Assembly: GCF_019947135.1 (NCBI RefSeq)
Contig: NZ_JAGSHT010000033.1
Location: 1-39,217 of the forward strand
Direction: 5' to 3'
DNA length: 39,217 nt
Origin: Occultella gossypii
GTDB lineage: Bacteria; Actinomycetota; Actinomycetes; Actinomycetales; Beutenbergiaceae
In this document: in pieces, positions 8,349 to 16,583 of the stretch
Layout of the letters: the number at the start of each line of letters is the position of its first letter
How positions within the stretch are numbered: position 1 is the first letter of the stretch
Notes under the pieces: generated by a model
Seen by the model: the letters and a program-made list of their open reading frames with translations, nothing else
What the model was told of the DNA's origin: nothing
Databases searched by the model: none
Translations under genes and position numbers: made by a program

Positions 8349-9203
8349 TCAGCCGCCGAGCTGGAGCAGCACCGCCCCACCGGCGGCGAGGACGATCGCG
8401 ACGACCTCCCGCCTCCAGAGATGTTCACCCAGCATGAACCGCGCGATGAGCACACCCCAGACCACGCTGGTCTCGCGGACGGCCGAGACCAGCGCGAGCG
8501 GGGCGTACGCCTGTGCCCAGACCACGATGCCGTAGGAGGTCACCGACATCAGCCCACCGAACAGGCCCATGCGCACATTGCCGCGGAGCCGCTCGCGCCG
8601 GCCCGGCCCCATCTGCCGGGCCGACAGGCCCGCGAGGAGCGGCCCGAGCACCGCGAACATCCAGCAGATGTAGGGAAGCGGCTCGGCCGTCATCCGCACG
8701 CCGACGCCGTCGAGCAGGCTGTAGGCGGCGATCACGAGCCCGGTGAGCAGGGCCAGCCCGAGGCCGGTGCCAGGCCGCGGCAACCCGCGCGAGAGCGCCA
8801 GGGTGGCCAGGGCGAACACCAACAGAGCCAGGCCCAGCCATGCCACGGTCGACAGGTGCTCGTGCAGGAGCAGCACCGCGACGGCGGTCACCACGACCGG
8901 GGAGGTCCCGCGCGCGATCGGATAGAGCCGGCTCATCTGCCCGAGCGAGTACGCCCGGGTCAGCAACACCATGTAGACGCACTGCAGGACCGCGGAGAGC
9001 ACCAGGAACGGCCAGCTCGCCGGGTCGGGGAGCCCGAGTGTCGCAGTCGCGATGACCGCGCCGACCGCGCCGGTGACGGCGATCGCCGACCCGAAGAGGA
9101 AGGTCGCCACCCATCGGTCGCCGATGGACTTGGCGACGGCGTTCCACACCGCGTGCAACGCCGCGGTCGCCAGCACGACCAGCAGGACGGTGCTGGCGGT
9201 CAT
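8349..9203 (-). CDS. EamA-family (drug/metabolite superfamily) transporter
   Basis: This 284-residue inner-membrane protein has about 10 predicted helices in two repeated EamA halves. Recognisable segments are 'HAVWNAVAKSIGDRWVATFLFG', 'SRLYPIARGTSPVVVTAVAVLLLHEHLS' and 'APLALVSAVRETSVVWGVLIARFMLGEH'. The reading frame is open further upstream, but that part lies inside the neighbouring hydrolase gene. ATG 9203, where the conserved first helix begins, is the start. It lies 19 bases after the hydrolase stop, suggesting a two-gene transcription unit. The transported metabolite is unknown. Confidence 0.88.
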   Translation of the reverse strand: MTASTVLLVVLATAALHAVWNAVAKSIGDRWVATFLFGSAIAVTGAVGAVIATATLGLPDPASWPFLVLSAVLQCVYMVLLTRAYSLGQMSRLYPIARGTSPVVVTAVAVLLLHEHLSTVAWLGLALLVFALATLALSRGLPRPGTGLGLALLTGLVIAAYSLLDGVGVRMTAEPLPYICWMFAVLGPLLAGLSARQMGPGRRERLRGNVRMGLFGGLMSVTSYGIVVWAQAYAPLALVSAVRETSVVWGVLIARFMLGEHLWRREVVAIVLAAGGAVLLQLGG

Positions 9204-9222
9204 GGGATCTTCGCCGGCGCAG

Positions 9223-10059
9223 TCATCGGAACCCGAACGGCCGACCGATGAAGGCGGCCGAGGTGGGGGTGACGCCGAGCACCGCCAACATCTGGGCGGC
9301 GACGTCCGCCTGTTCCAGCGAGCGCGGGACCGGCGTCGCCAGACCCGGACCGGAGGCGGCGATCCATGCGGTGCGTTCGACCTCGGTGTCGCCGCCGTGG
9401 CCGCCCCCGTCGACGTGACCGTGGTCGGTGAGGACGATGACGGTCCAGTCCTCGCCCTCGCGGCCCGCGACCGCGGCCAGCATCCGGCCCAGGTGCGCGT
9501 CTGCGGCGACGATGGCGTCGCGGTACTCATGCCCGACACCACGCAGGTGAGCGACCTCGTCGGGTGAGCCCAGGTACGCGACCACCAGCGAACCACCGTC
9601 GGCGGCGTGAGACGTGAGGTGGGCGACAGCGTGGCTGGTCATCTCGGCGTCGACGGCGAGCCACGCCTCGCAGGTGTGCGCCGGTGGGCTGGCGGGCGAC
9701 CAACCGCCGTCCGCGAACAGCGGGCCGCCCGAGTCGTTCGTGACCAGCGGTGTCCAGGTTGCGCCCACCCAGGTGGCGACGTCGGGACGTTGCCGGCGCA
9801 CGAGGCTCACGACATCGGGATGTTCGGCGTAGCGGTTGCTGCTGAAGTCGTTGTCGACCACGCCGTGGTCCGGGGTGAGGACACCGGTGAAGATGGTCGA
9901 CCACGAGGGGCCCGAGATCGTGGGCCCGGCGTCGTTGACGCGCAGAGGCCGCAGGAACCCTGCCGCCTCGAGCGCGTCCAGGTGGGGGGTCGCGACCTCT
10001 CGGAGGGTGTCGTAGCGCACGCCGTCAATGCCAACGACGAGGACATGATCTTCGGTCAT
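9223..10059 (-). CDS. Alkaline-phosphatase-superfamily hydrolase (nucleotide pyrophosphatase/phosphodiesterase-like)
   Basis: This 278-residue protein has no signal peptide and is short for the family. It begins MTEDHVLVVGIDGVRYDTL, where Asp12 is a predicted metal ligand. 'GPTISGPSWSTIFTG' (about residues 45-59) carries the Thr/Ser nucleophile region. 'GSPDEVAH', 'TDHGH' and 'GGHGGD' supply the remaining metal-binding Asp and His residues. The pattern fits the type I phosphodiesterase/nucleotide pyrophosphatase branch. The substrate may be a phosphodiester or a phosphonate-type ester. It is probably co-transcribed with the EamA transporter downstream. Confidence 0.85.
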   Translation of the reverse strand: MTEDHVLVVGIDGVRYDTLREVATPHLDALEAAGFLRPLRVNDAGPTISGPSWSTIFTGVLTPDHGVVDNDFSSNRYAEHPDVVSLVRRQRPDVATWVGATWTPLVTNDSGGPLFADGGWSPASPPAHTCEAWLAVDAEMTSHAVAHLTSHAADGGSLVVAYLGSPDEVAHLRGVGHEYRDAIVAADAHLGRMLAAVAGREGEDWTVIVLTDHGHVDGGGHGGDTEVERTAWIAASGPGLATPVPRSLEQADVAAQMLAVLGVTPTSAAFIGRPFGFR

Positions 10060-10099
10060 GCCGCCAGCGTCCCAGACGCGCTCACTGGCCCGGGAGACG

Positions 10100-10116
10100 G
10101 GTCCGACCCCCGGACC
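10100..10116 (-). terminator. Possible weak hairpin after the lamin-tail phosphoesterase gene
   Basis: GGTCCG and CGGACC form a 6-bp stem around a 5-base loop in the 107-bp gap downstream of the large secreted protein gene. There is no T-tract, so this would be at best a weak or Rho-assisted terminator. The rest of the gap shows nothing else. Confidence 0.3.
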
Positions 10117-10166
10117 ACTGGCGGCCGTCGTCGGCCGGCAGCGTCGACCTCAGCGAGCGTAGCCGA

Positions 10167-13100
10167 TCATCGATCACCCACACCCGGACATTCTCCACGC
10201 ACCGGGCCGCTCACCTCGTTCGGCACGCCCTCGTCGGTGCTCGCCGCGTTGCCGGTGCAGGTGAGTGGCCCATCGATCGTGAGTCCGGAGAGCACGCTCG
10301 AAACGGTGCTGCCGGTGATCCGCACCGGCCCGCGGATCACGGTGTCGCGCAGGTGGACGTGCGCGGCGCCGTCTGCCGTGACGGGCCCGTTCAGGGTGGC
10401 GGAACCGGCCACGAGGGAGGCGCCCGCGGTCACCATGACCGGGCCGCGGACGGTCGCACCATCAGCGATGCAGGTGACTCCCGATTCCACGACCACTCGC
10501 CCGGGCGTACTCCCGGTGAGGGTCGTGGTGCACTCCAGGCCACCGGCGAACCGGGTGACCGGGCCCCGGGTGGCGGCGCCGGTGGCGTCGACAGCCTCGG
10601 CGATCCAGGCGTAGCCCTCGCCCTGCGCGATGCCGGCCAGGGTTGCCGTCGTGATCAAGCCACCGCCTTCGCCCGGCACGGTCTGCGCGGGTAGCGTCTG
10701 TAGGGGCTCGGTCGCCGTCAACGAGGTGGTCTCCACCAGCTTCGGGTACATGATCGAGACGCCGGTGATGAACTCGTCGTCGGCGTCGGTGAACCGGGCG
10801 TTCTCACCCCGGTAGGGATAGGTGTCCACCGACCAGGCGTTGAACAGGTCCAAAGTGGCCGAGTACGTGTTCACCGCCATCTGCTGGGAGGCGACGTCGA
10901 ACTGGAGCAGACGTTGCATGGCGACGTCGCGGTACCGGTTCGCGAGGTTCCCGTCCCGCGTCTGGAAACTCTGGTAGTTCGCCATCATCTCCACCACGGT
11001 GCGGGTACTCCCGTCCGCCCGGGGCACGCTGACCTCGTGGGTCACCACGCCCGAGTGGTGCCCGGCGAGCACCAGGAACACGTTCTCGTACGGCTGGACG
11101 AGCTGCTCCCAGATCTCCTGTCCGCGCGAGGTCCAACGCTCGCCGTCCCGGGTGGTCCGTTCGCCCTCGTCGTTGAAGTACTCGTGCGAGGCGATGACCA
11201 CGTTGTGGTCGGGGTGCTCGGCGATCACCTGCTCCGCCCAGGCGTAGCCCGCATCGTCCTGGGTGAACCCGAGGTTCACCACCAGGAACTGGGTGCCGGC
11301 GGCCTCGAACGTGTCGTAGTGGAAGGAGTTGTCCGTCTCGGTCAGCGAGTCACCCCACCACGGCTGGTCGGCGTAACGCTCCGGGCCGAAGTAGGAGTTG
11401 AACAGGCTCTGGTCGAGCCCCCACAGGTTGTCGTGGTTGCCCGGCAGCACCCCGTGCGGGATCTGCGCGTCCTCCAGCAGGCGCAGGATGTCCGAGGACG
11501 CCTGGAACTCGCGACCGGCGCGCTCCCGGTCCTGGGTGCCGAAGAGCCAGTTCTGGATCATGTCCCCGGTGATCGCGGAGTAGGCGATGTTCCGGGCGTC
11601 GGCATTGGCCACCACCCAGGAGAACATGTCCGTGTACCGCTGGCGTTCATACTCCGCGAGCATCTGCGGGTCCGAGATGTGACTGATCGAGAAGTCGTAG
11701 AGACCAGGATCCTGGAACGCCAGATTCGGCTCCACTGATGCATCGAACGTCTGCGCCGTGCGTGGCCCGTCCTGCACGGCCACGTGCACCACGTCGTCGA
11801 CCGCGTACCCGGCGAGAGCGCCGTGCAGCGTCACCGCGCCGTCCGGTCCGACCTGGCTCGCGTCAAGCAGGTCCCAAGCACCGCCGACGGCGTCCCAAGC
11901 CAGCAGCTGCAGCTCGTTGCGTTCGAGCGAACGCCCCTCCCAGACGACGTCGAGGTCACCGGCCAGGTCACTCACGTCCAGCACGTAGCGCTGGTACGGG
12001 TAGCCGTACCGGTCGTCGCCGACGGCGAGCCCGGCCGGACCGTCCGCGACGGCGGACTCGGAGGTGTCCGTGCCGGGAGCCGCGGCGAGCGGGCCGCCGT
12101 GGGTAACGCCGGCGACCGTGGAGATCGCGTCCTGGGCCAGGTCGAGGATCGCCGCGGCCCGCACGGCCACGGACTCCAGGTCGCCGTCGGGGTCGGCGGC
12201 CGTGACCGTGATCGCGCGTTCGGTGAGCGCGGGATCGGTGTAGGCCTCGCCGGTGGTCTCGGGCATGTCCGGGCGGTGCGACGTCGGCACGTCGACCGGG
12301 TCGAGCGCGCCGGGTGCAGTGCCCGTGCCCGGGTCGTACACCGCGGTGTTGAACTCACCGGGGGTCCGTTCCACTAGCTGGAAGTCCTGCCCGTCCACTC
12401 CGGTGGCCTGCACCCGGGAGTGGCTGTCCGCCTCGTCGAAGCGGTAGGCGTTGTGCGCCGAGTACCCCTTCGTGCACGGGCTGTACCGGTCGTTCGCGGT
12501 GCGAGAGGCGTCCTCGAAGTAGACGCCGAGGGAGTCGACCAGTTCGCCTTCGGCGTCCTGGACGTACAGGCCGTAGCCACCGGTCTGGTTCAGCGCGCCG
12601 GTATAGGTGGCCTGCGCGAGAGCGCGTAGCGCGGCGGGAGCGTTGACGTGGGCCGCGACCCATACCTGCCCGGTTTCGAGCACCGCGCCGATGTCCGCGA
12701 CCCGTGGCGTGGTGATCCGCGAGCCGTCTCCGGCGCAGCTCCACACCGACCAGCCGGTCAGATCGACCGGTTCGTCGCCGTAGTTCGCGAGCTCGAAGAA
12801 CTCGTCGTCCACGCCGCCGGGCCCGGCGGGTGAGGCCTCGCTGACCCGGATCGGGCCGAACACGAAGGGCTCGCCCTGGCTGGGCGTCGGTTCGACGAGC
12901 TCGCCCGGGGTGCGCTCGGTCTGGACGAAGTCCGCAGCGTTGTCCCGGGTGGCGCCGATCCGTTGGTAGCTCTGCGCAGTGAAGCCCGCCAGGGTGGCCG
13001 GGGCCGGTGTGCCGTCTGCGCAGGCGGAGTCGCGGTTGTTGTACAGACCCACCCGGTCCACGGTGAGCTGCTCCTCGTCCAGGATCAGTGCGCCGGCCAT

Positions 13101-14090
13101 CCGCACGTGCAGCGCGGCGGCGAAGATGACGTCAGGATCCGGCACGGCCGGGTTCCGGGCGGCGCTGAGCGTCAGCGTCCCGCCCGCGGGCAGGATCGTG
13201 CCGACCTCGAGCGCGGACCCGGCACCCATGCGACCGTTCGGACCGCACTGGTAGACGGTCCAGCCGCTCAGATCCGCGTCCGCGGTGCCGTAGTTCGCGA
13301 TCTCGACGAAACCCTCGACGTTGCCGCTCGGCCCGATGTTGGCGATCTCGCTGATGAGCACGTCACCGCCAGCCCGGCTGCGCTCCTGGGTGGCGTTCGC
13401 GAGGCCCGGGGTGCGGAGCGCGGTGATGAACGCGGTCGACGCCGGGCCCTGCATTGCGACCCGCTGGTAGGACTCCCCGACCACGTCGATCAGGTCGTTG
13501 GGCAGCACGTCATCCGCGCCGGTGCCGCAGGCGCTCAGCGCGCCCTCCGGGAACACCGCGAGCGAGTCCACCCGGCCGTAGTGCGCATCCTGCAGATACA
13601 CGCCGAAGCTCTCCGGGTGCATGCTGGTGGCGTACGTCTGATCGACCACCGACGGGTCGATGGAGCTCAGGTCCGCCGGGCGGGCGATGGTGTAGCGCTC
13701 CCCCGGCGCCAGTACATGTTCGGGTATGACGACCTGCGGTGGGTGGGACCTGTCGCCGGTGCCGATGCACCTGTAGATGCGCCACCCGGTGATGTCCACC
13801 GGGCCGGCGGAGTAGTTCTGGATCTCGACGAAGTCCTCGCGGGTGCCGCCCGGCCCGTACGCACCGCCCACCTCGCTGATGAGGACGCCGGAATCGACTC
13901 CCGATCCGGCCGGCACGGGTTCGGCACCGGCCGGCGCTGCCAGCGTCGCGGCGAGCATGGCAGCGATCGCCGCTCCCGCCGTCAGGGTGCGACGGCGGAG
14001 CGCGCCACCGGGCCCGGACGCGGCCATGCCACGGGGCGTGTGAGCACGAACGAGCCTGCGGGTGCGGCGGGGCCTGAGGGGCGCGGTCAT
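10167..14090 (-). CDS. Large secreted multidomain protein: three lamin-tail domains, calcineurin-like phosphoesterase, C-terminal repeat domain
   Basis: This 1307-residue protein starts MTAPLRPRRTRRL. ATG 14090 is supported by AAGGA a few bases upstream; the frame is open further but without a better start. A long Arg-rich n-region followed by 'RRRTLTAGAAIAAMLAATLAAPAGA' is a secretion signal, possibly Tat. Three lamin-tail (LTD) repeats follow at about residues 67-230, 235-390 and 405-570. They are marked by 'LISEV...FVEIQNY...DITGWRIYRC', 'LISEI...FVEIANYG...LSGWTVYQC' and 'RVSEA...FFELANYG...LTGWSVWSC'. A metallophosphoesterase spans about 790-1015 with SHISDPQ, GDMIQNW, PGNHDN, ASHEY and AGHHSG, so the metal ligands look complete. 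The last roughly 120 residues are short Gly/Val/Thr repeats ('GPVMVTAGASLVAGSATLNGPV') suggestive of a beta-solenoid. Likely an extracellular phosphohydrolase; substrate unknown. Confidence 0.88.
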   Translation of the reverse strand: MTAPLRPRRTRRLVRAHTPRGMAASGPGGALRRRTLTAGAAIAAMLAATLAAPAGAEPVPAGSGVDSGVLISEVGGAYGPGGTREDFVEIQNYSAGPVDITGWRIYRCIGTGDRSHPPQVVIPEHVLAPGERYTIARPADLSSIDPSVVDQTYATSMHPESFGVYLQDAHYGRVDSLAVFPEGALSACGTGADDVLPNDLIDVVGESYQRVAMQGPASTAFITALRTPGLANATQERSRAGGDVLISEIANIGPSGNVEGFVEIANYGTADADLSGWTVYQCGPNGRMGAGSALEVGTILPAGGTLTLSAARNPAVPDPDVIFAAALHVRMAGALILDEEQLTVDRVGLYNNRDSACADGTPAPATLAGFTAQSYQRIGATRDNAADFVQTERTPGELVEPTPSQGEPFVFGPIRVSEASPAGPGGVDDEFFELANYGDEPVDLTGWSVWSCAGDGSRITTPRVADIGAVLETGQVWVAAHVNAPAALRALAQATYTGALNQTGGYGLYVQDAEGELVDSLGVYFEDASRTANDRYSPCTKGYSAHNAYRFDEADSHSRVQATGVDGQDFQLVERTPGEFNTAVYDPGTGTAPGALDPVDVPTSHRPDMPETTGEAYTDPALTERAITVTAADPDGDLESVAVRAAAILDLAQDAISTVAGVTHGGPLAAAPGTDTSESAVADGPAGLAVGDDRYGYPYQRYVLDVSDLAGDLDVVWEGRSLERNELQLLAWDAVGGAWDLLDASQVGPDGAVTLHGALAGYAVDDVVHVAVQDGPRTAQTFDASVEPNLAFQDPGLYDFSISHISDPQMLAEYERQRYTDMFSWVVANADARNIAYSAITGDMIQNWLFGTQDRERAGREFQASSDILRLLEDAQIPHGVLPGNHDNLWGLDQSLFNSYFGPERYADQPWWGDSLTETDNSFHYDTFEAAGTQFLVVNLGFTQDDAGYAWAEQVIAEHPDHNVVIASHEYFNDEGERTTRDGERWTSRGQEIWEQLVQPYENVFLVLAGHHSGVVTHEVSVPRADGSTRTVVEMMANYQSFQTRDGNLANRYRDVAMQRLLQFDVASQQMAVNTYSATLDLFNAWSVDTYPYRGENARFTDADDEFITGVSIMYPKLVETTSLTATEPLQTLPAQTVPGEGGGLITTATLAGIAQGEGYAWIAEAVDATGAATRGPVTRFAGGLECTTTLTGSTPGRVVVESGVTCIADGATVRGPVMVTAGASLVAGSATLNGPVTADGAAHVHLRDTVIRGPVRITGSTVSSVLSGLTIDGPLTCTGNAASTDEGVPNEVSGPVRGECPGVGDR

Positions 14091-14212
14091 CGTTGTCCTT
14101 GGGACGGGGAGCATTCGCTCCGGGGCGGGAGGCCTGGCTGGGAGAACCCGGCTCGCTGGTGCGAACCGGTCCGGGCTTCGTGCTGCGGTGCAGTCGGTCC
14201 AGATGCGCTGCG

Positions 14213-14227
14213 TTCGACATTGTCGAA
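14213..14227. promoter_or_regulatory. Perfect 15-bp palindrome between the lamin-tail gene and the IclR gene
   Basis: TTCGACATTGTCGAA is a perfect palindrome around a single central T, in the divergent intergenic region. A dimeric regulator is the usual user of such a site. The adjacent IclR-family protein is the obvious candidate (inference). Confidence 0.55.
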
Positions 14228-14267
14228 TGCTGTACGGCATTGCGATGTCATGACCGTATCGACAGTG

Positions 14268-14298
14268 GTTGAATCGTGTCAACGGTTGGTGCTAACGT
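14268..14298 (+). promoter_or_regulatory. Predicted promoter of the IclR operon with overlapping inverted repeat
   Basis: TTGAAT (14269-14274) and TAACGT (14293-14298) are separated by 18 bp and lie about 50 bp before the IclR start, giving a plausible SigA-type promoter. The imperfect inverted repeat GTTGA-N6-TCAAC (14268-14283) overlaps the -35 hexamer, as expected for an autorepressor site. Prediction only. Confidence 0.4.
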
Positions 14299-14347
14299 CA
14301 CCGCATTCTCGTAACTCGTTCGACTATCTCGCGTTGGAGTGGAAGAC

Positions 14348-15184
14348 ATGGCCGTCGACGACGAAGGGCCCACCCCCCAGGGCTCGCTGGTGCCACGCAG
14401 CTCGATCCAGGTGATTGACCGCACCGTGGCGCTGTTGCGCGCCATCGCTGGCGCCGGTGGAGGCGGGCTCTCCCTCAAGGACGTCACCACCGCAGTCGGG
14501 CTTCGGCCTTCCACCGGGCGGACCCTACTCAGCGCGCTGGCCACCCACGGCCTGGTCCGTCAGGCCGGGCCGGGCCGCAGCTACATGCTCGGCCCCACCT
14601 TCTTCGAGCTCAACCGGTCCTATGTGGCGCAGTCCGACCTCGCCTCGGTGGCCGCGCCGGTGCTACGCGAGCTGTGGCGCACGACGAACGAGACCGTGCA
14701 CCTTTCGGTCCTCAAGGACAGCCTGCGGGTGGACCTCTCGGTCCTGGTCAGCCCGCAGCTGCTCAACATCAACCCGACCACGGCCACGTTCGAGGACGAG
14801 TCCAGTACGCCACCGTTCCGGACCGCGGCCGGCAAGGTCCTGTTCGCGGCGCTGCCGACCGAGCAACGCGATGCGATGCTCAAGTCGGCGCCTTGGCGCA
14901 CCACCGGCAAGCCGACCCGCGCCGCACTCGAGAAGCTCGTGGGCGAGGTGCTCGCGCAGGGTTACGCCACGAACTACGAGGAAGACGCGCCAGGGGTGTG
15001 CGGAGTGGCGGCGCCGGTGCGCGATCACACCGGTCGGACGGTCGCGGCGCTGTGCATCGGTTACCCCTCGGTGCGGCACAGCGCAGGACACGACGAGACC
15101 CTGCGACGTGCGGTCGCCCGCGCCTCCGAGGAGCTCTCGGTCCTGCTCGGCGCCCCCACGAGCCAGACCCCGGAGGATTCATGA
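14348..15184 (+). CDS. IclR-family transcriptional regulator
   Basis: This 278-residue regulator has an N-terminal winged helix-turn-helix at about residues 18-80 ('SIQVIDRTVALLRAIAG...LSLKDVTTAVGLRPSTGRTLLSALATHGLV'). The C-terminal IclR effector domain includes 'RTAAGKVLFAAL' and 'GYATNYEEDAPGVCGVAAPVRD'. ATG 14348 with GGAAG upstream is favoured over GTG 14339. Its stop overlaps the ATG of the FAD oxidoreductase by 4 bases (ATGA), so it is translationally coupled to the operon it probably controls. IclR proteins usually sense small organic acids or sugar derivatives; the ligand here is unknown. Confidence 0.92.
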   Translation: MAVDDEGPTPQGSLVPRSSIQVIDRTVALLRAIAGAGGGGLSLKDVTTAVGLRPSTGRTLLSALATHGLVRQAGPGRSYMLGPTFFELNRSYVAQSDLASVAAPVLRELWRTTNETVHLSVLKDSLRVDLSVLVSPQLLNINPTTATFEDESSTPPFRTAAGKVLFAALPTEQRDAMLKSAPWRTTGKPTRAALEKLVGEVLAQGYATNYEEDAPGVCGVAAPVRDHTGRTVAALCIGYPSVRHSAGHDETLRRAVARASEELSVLLGAPTSQTPEDS

Positions 15185-16533
15185 CCACTCACTACGACGT
15201 CATCGTGATCGGCGGCGGGCCCGCCGGTTGCCCCGCAGCGATCCAGGCCGCCCGGCTCGGCGCCCGCACCCTGCTGGTGGAGAAGAACGGCGCTCTGGGC
15301 GGCACTACGACGGTGGCCGGTGTGGCGCTGCCCGGACTGTTCCACGCCTGGGGCCAGCAGATCATCGCCGGGATCGGCTGGGACATGGTGCGCCGATCGG
15401 TGGAGCTGACCGGCCGCGACCTGCCGGACTTCACCCAGTGGCAGCTACCCCACTTCAAGCTCCAGGTCCCGGTCAGCCCCGCGATCTACGCGTCCGTGAT
15501 CGACGAGACCGTGATGGCCTCCGGCGCCGACCTGCTGCTGCACACCATGGTGGCGCGGGTGGCCCGCACGGAGACCGGCTGGGATGTGACCCTGTGCACC
15601 AAAGAGGGTCTGGTGGAGGTCACCACCGCGATGTTGGTGGACGCCACCGGGGACGCGGACGTGGTGGCGCACGCCGGGTTGCGCCGGCACGCCAACACCC
15701 ACCGCCAGCCGGGCACGATCATGGTCCGCTTCGGCGGCTACCAGACCGAGGGCCTGGACTACGACGCCCTCAACGCCGCCTACGACCGGGCCATCGCCGC
15801 CGGCGAGCTGCAGCCGGGCGACCTGCACGACTTCACGAACCCGATGCGCAAGTTCCTGCGCAACCACGGTGAGAACGCCATCCACGTGCCCGGTATCGAG
15901 GGCGGTACGTCCGCCGCGAAGACGGCCGCCGAGCTCGCCGGACGCCGCACCCTGTTGCGCGTGTACACGTTCCTGCGTTCGCTGCCCGGGCTGGAGGGCC
16001 TGACGGTGGACCGCTGGGCCATCGAGACCGGCGTCCGGGAGACGTACACGATCGACGGCCTGACCCGGGTCACCGCCGTCGACTACACCAGTGGGCGGCT
16101 CTGGGACGACGCGGTCAGCTACAGCTTCTACCCGATCGACGTGCACTCCCACGACGGCGACGGCATCGACATCCGGCCGCTGACGTTCGGCACGTTCCCC
16201 ACCATCCCTCGCGGCGCCATGATCCCTCGAGGGAGCACGAATCTGGTGGTGGCCGGCCGGGCGATCGCGGGCGACCAGGAAGCCAACTCCGCCTACCGGG
16301 TGCAGGCCTCCTGCATGGCGATGGGTCAGGCGGCCGGGGCCATCACGGCCCTCGCCGCCCGGACCGGTGCCGCCGCCGCGGACGTGCCCATCGAAGACGT
16401 TCGCGCCGCCCTGCGCGCCCACGGCGCCATCGTGCCCGGCGACCCCGGCGCACCCCGTACCGAGCCCGAGCCCGAGCCCGACTCGACCCACCCGACCGAA
16501 CCTGCCGCGACCGGCCACCCGCGCCGCGCCTGA
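15181..16533 (+). CDS. FAD-dependent oxidoreductase (FAD_oxidored/PF12831-like)
   Basis: This 450-residue flavoprotein has an N-terminal dinucleotide-binding motif VIGGGPAGCPAAIQAARLG (GxGxxG at about residues 11-16) and a ribose-binding acidic residue in 'TLLVEKNGALGGTTT'. A second family block is 'LVDATGDADVVAHAG'. The C-terminal FAD-contact region is 'IPRGAMIPRGSTNLVVAGRAIAGDQEANSAYRVQASCMAMGQAAG'. It resembles the PF12831 group of glucose-inhibited-division-A-like oxidoreductases that often sit beside carbohydrate uptake genes. No signal peptide is present, so it is cytoplasmic. The last about 30 residues are a Pro/Glu-rich tail of low complexity. Coupled to the IclR gene by ATGA overlap; the imported substrate of the following ABC system is its likely substrate class (inference). 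Confidence 0.85.
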   Translation: MTTHYDVIVIGGGPAGCPAAIQAARLGARTLLVEKNGALGGTTTVAGVALPGLFHAWGQQIIAGIGWDMVRRSVELTGRDLPDFTQWQLPHFKLQVPVSPAIYASVIDETVMASGADLLLHTMVARVARTETGWDVTLCTKEGLVEVTTAMLVDATGDADVVAHAGLRRHANTHRQPGTIMVRFGGYQTEGLDYDALNAAYDRAIAAGELQPGDLHDFTNPMRKFLRNHGENAIHVPGIEGGTSAAKTAAELAGRRTLLRVYTFLRSLPGLEGLTVDRWAIETGVRETYTIDGLTRVTAVDYTSGRLWDDAVSYSFYPIDVHSHDGDGIDIRPLTFGTFPTIPRGAMIPRGSTNLVVAGRAIAGDQEANSAYRVQASCMAMGQAAGAITALAARTGAAAADVPIEDVRAALRAHGAIVPGDPGAPRTEPEPEPDSTHPTEPAATGHPRRA

Positions 16534-16583
16534 CCCGACAAACACCCCCACCCCACGCCAGACCCTCGAAGGAGAGGCCCATC

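Noticed and set aside
6495-9251. 918-residue plus-strand open frame
   Set aside because: Antisense to FecE, FecCD and EamA genes; composition is His/Gln/Arg/Gly-biased with no recognisable domain.
14091-14282. 64-residue N-terminal extension of the lamin-tail protein
   Set aside because: Lacks a ribosome binding site and would bury the signal peptide; AAGGA before ATG 14090 decides the start.
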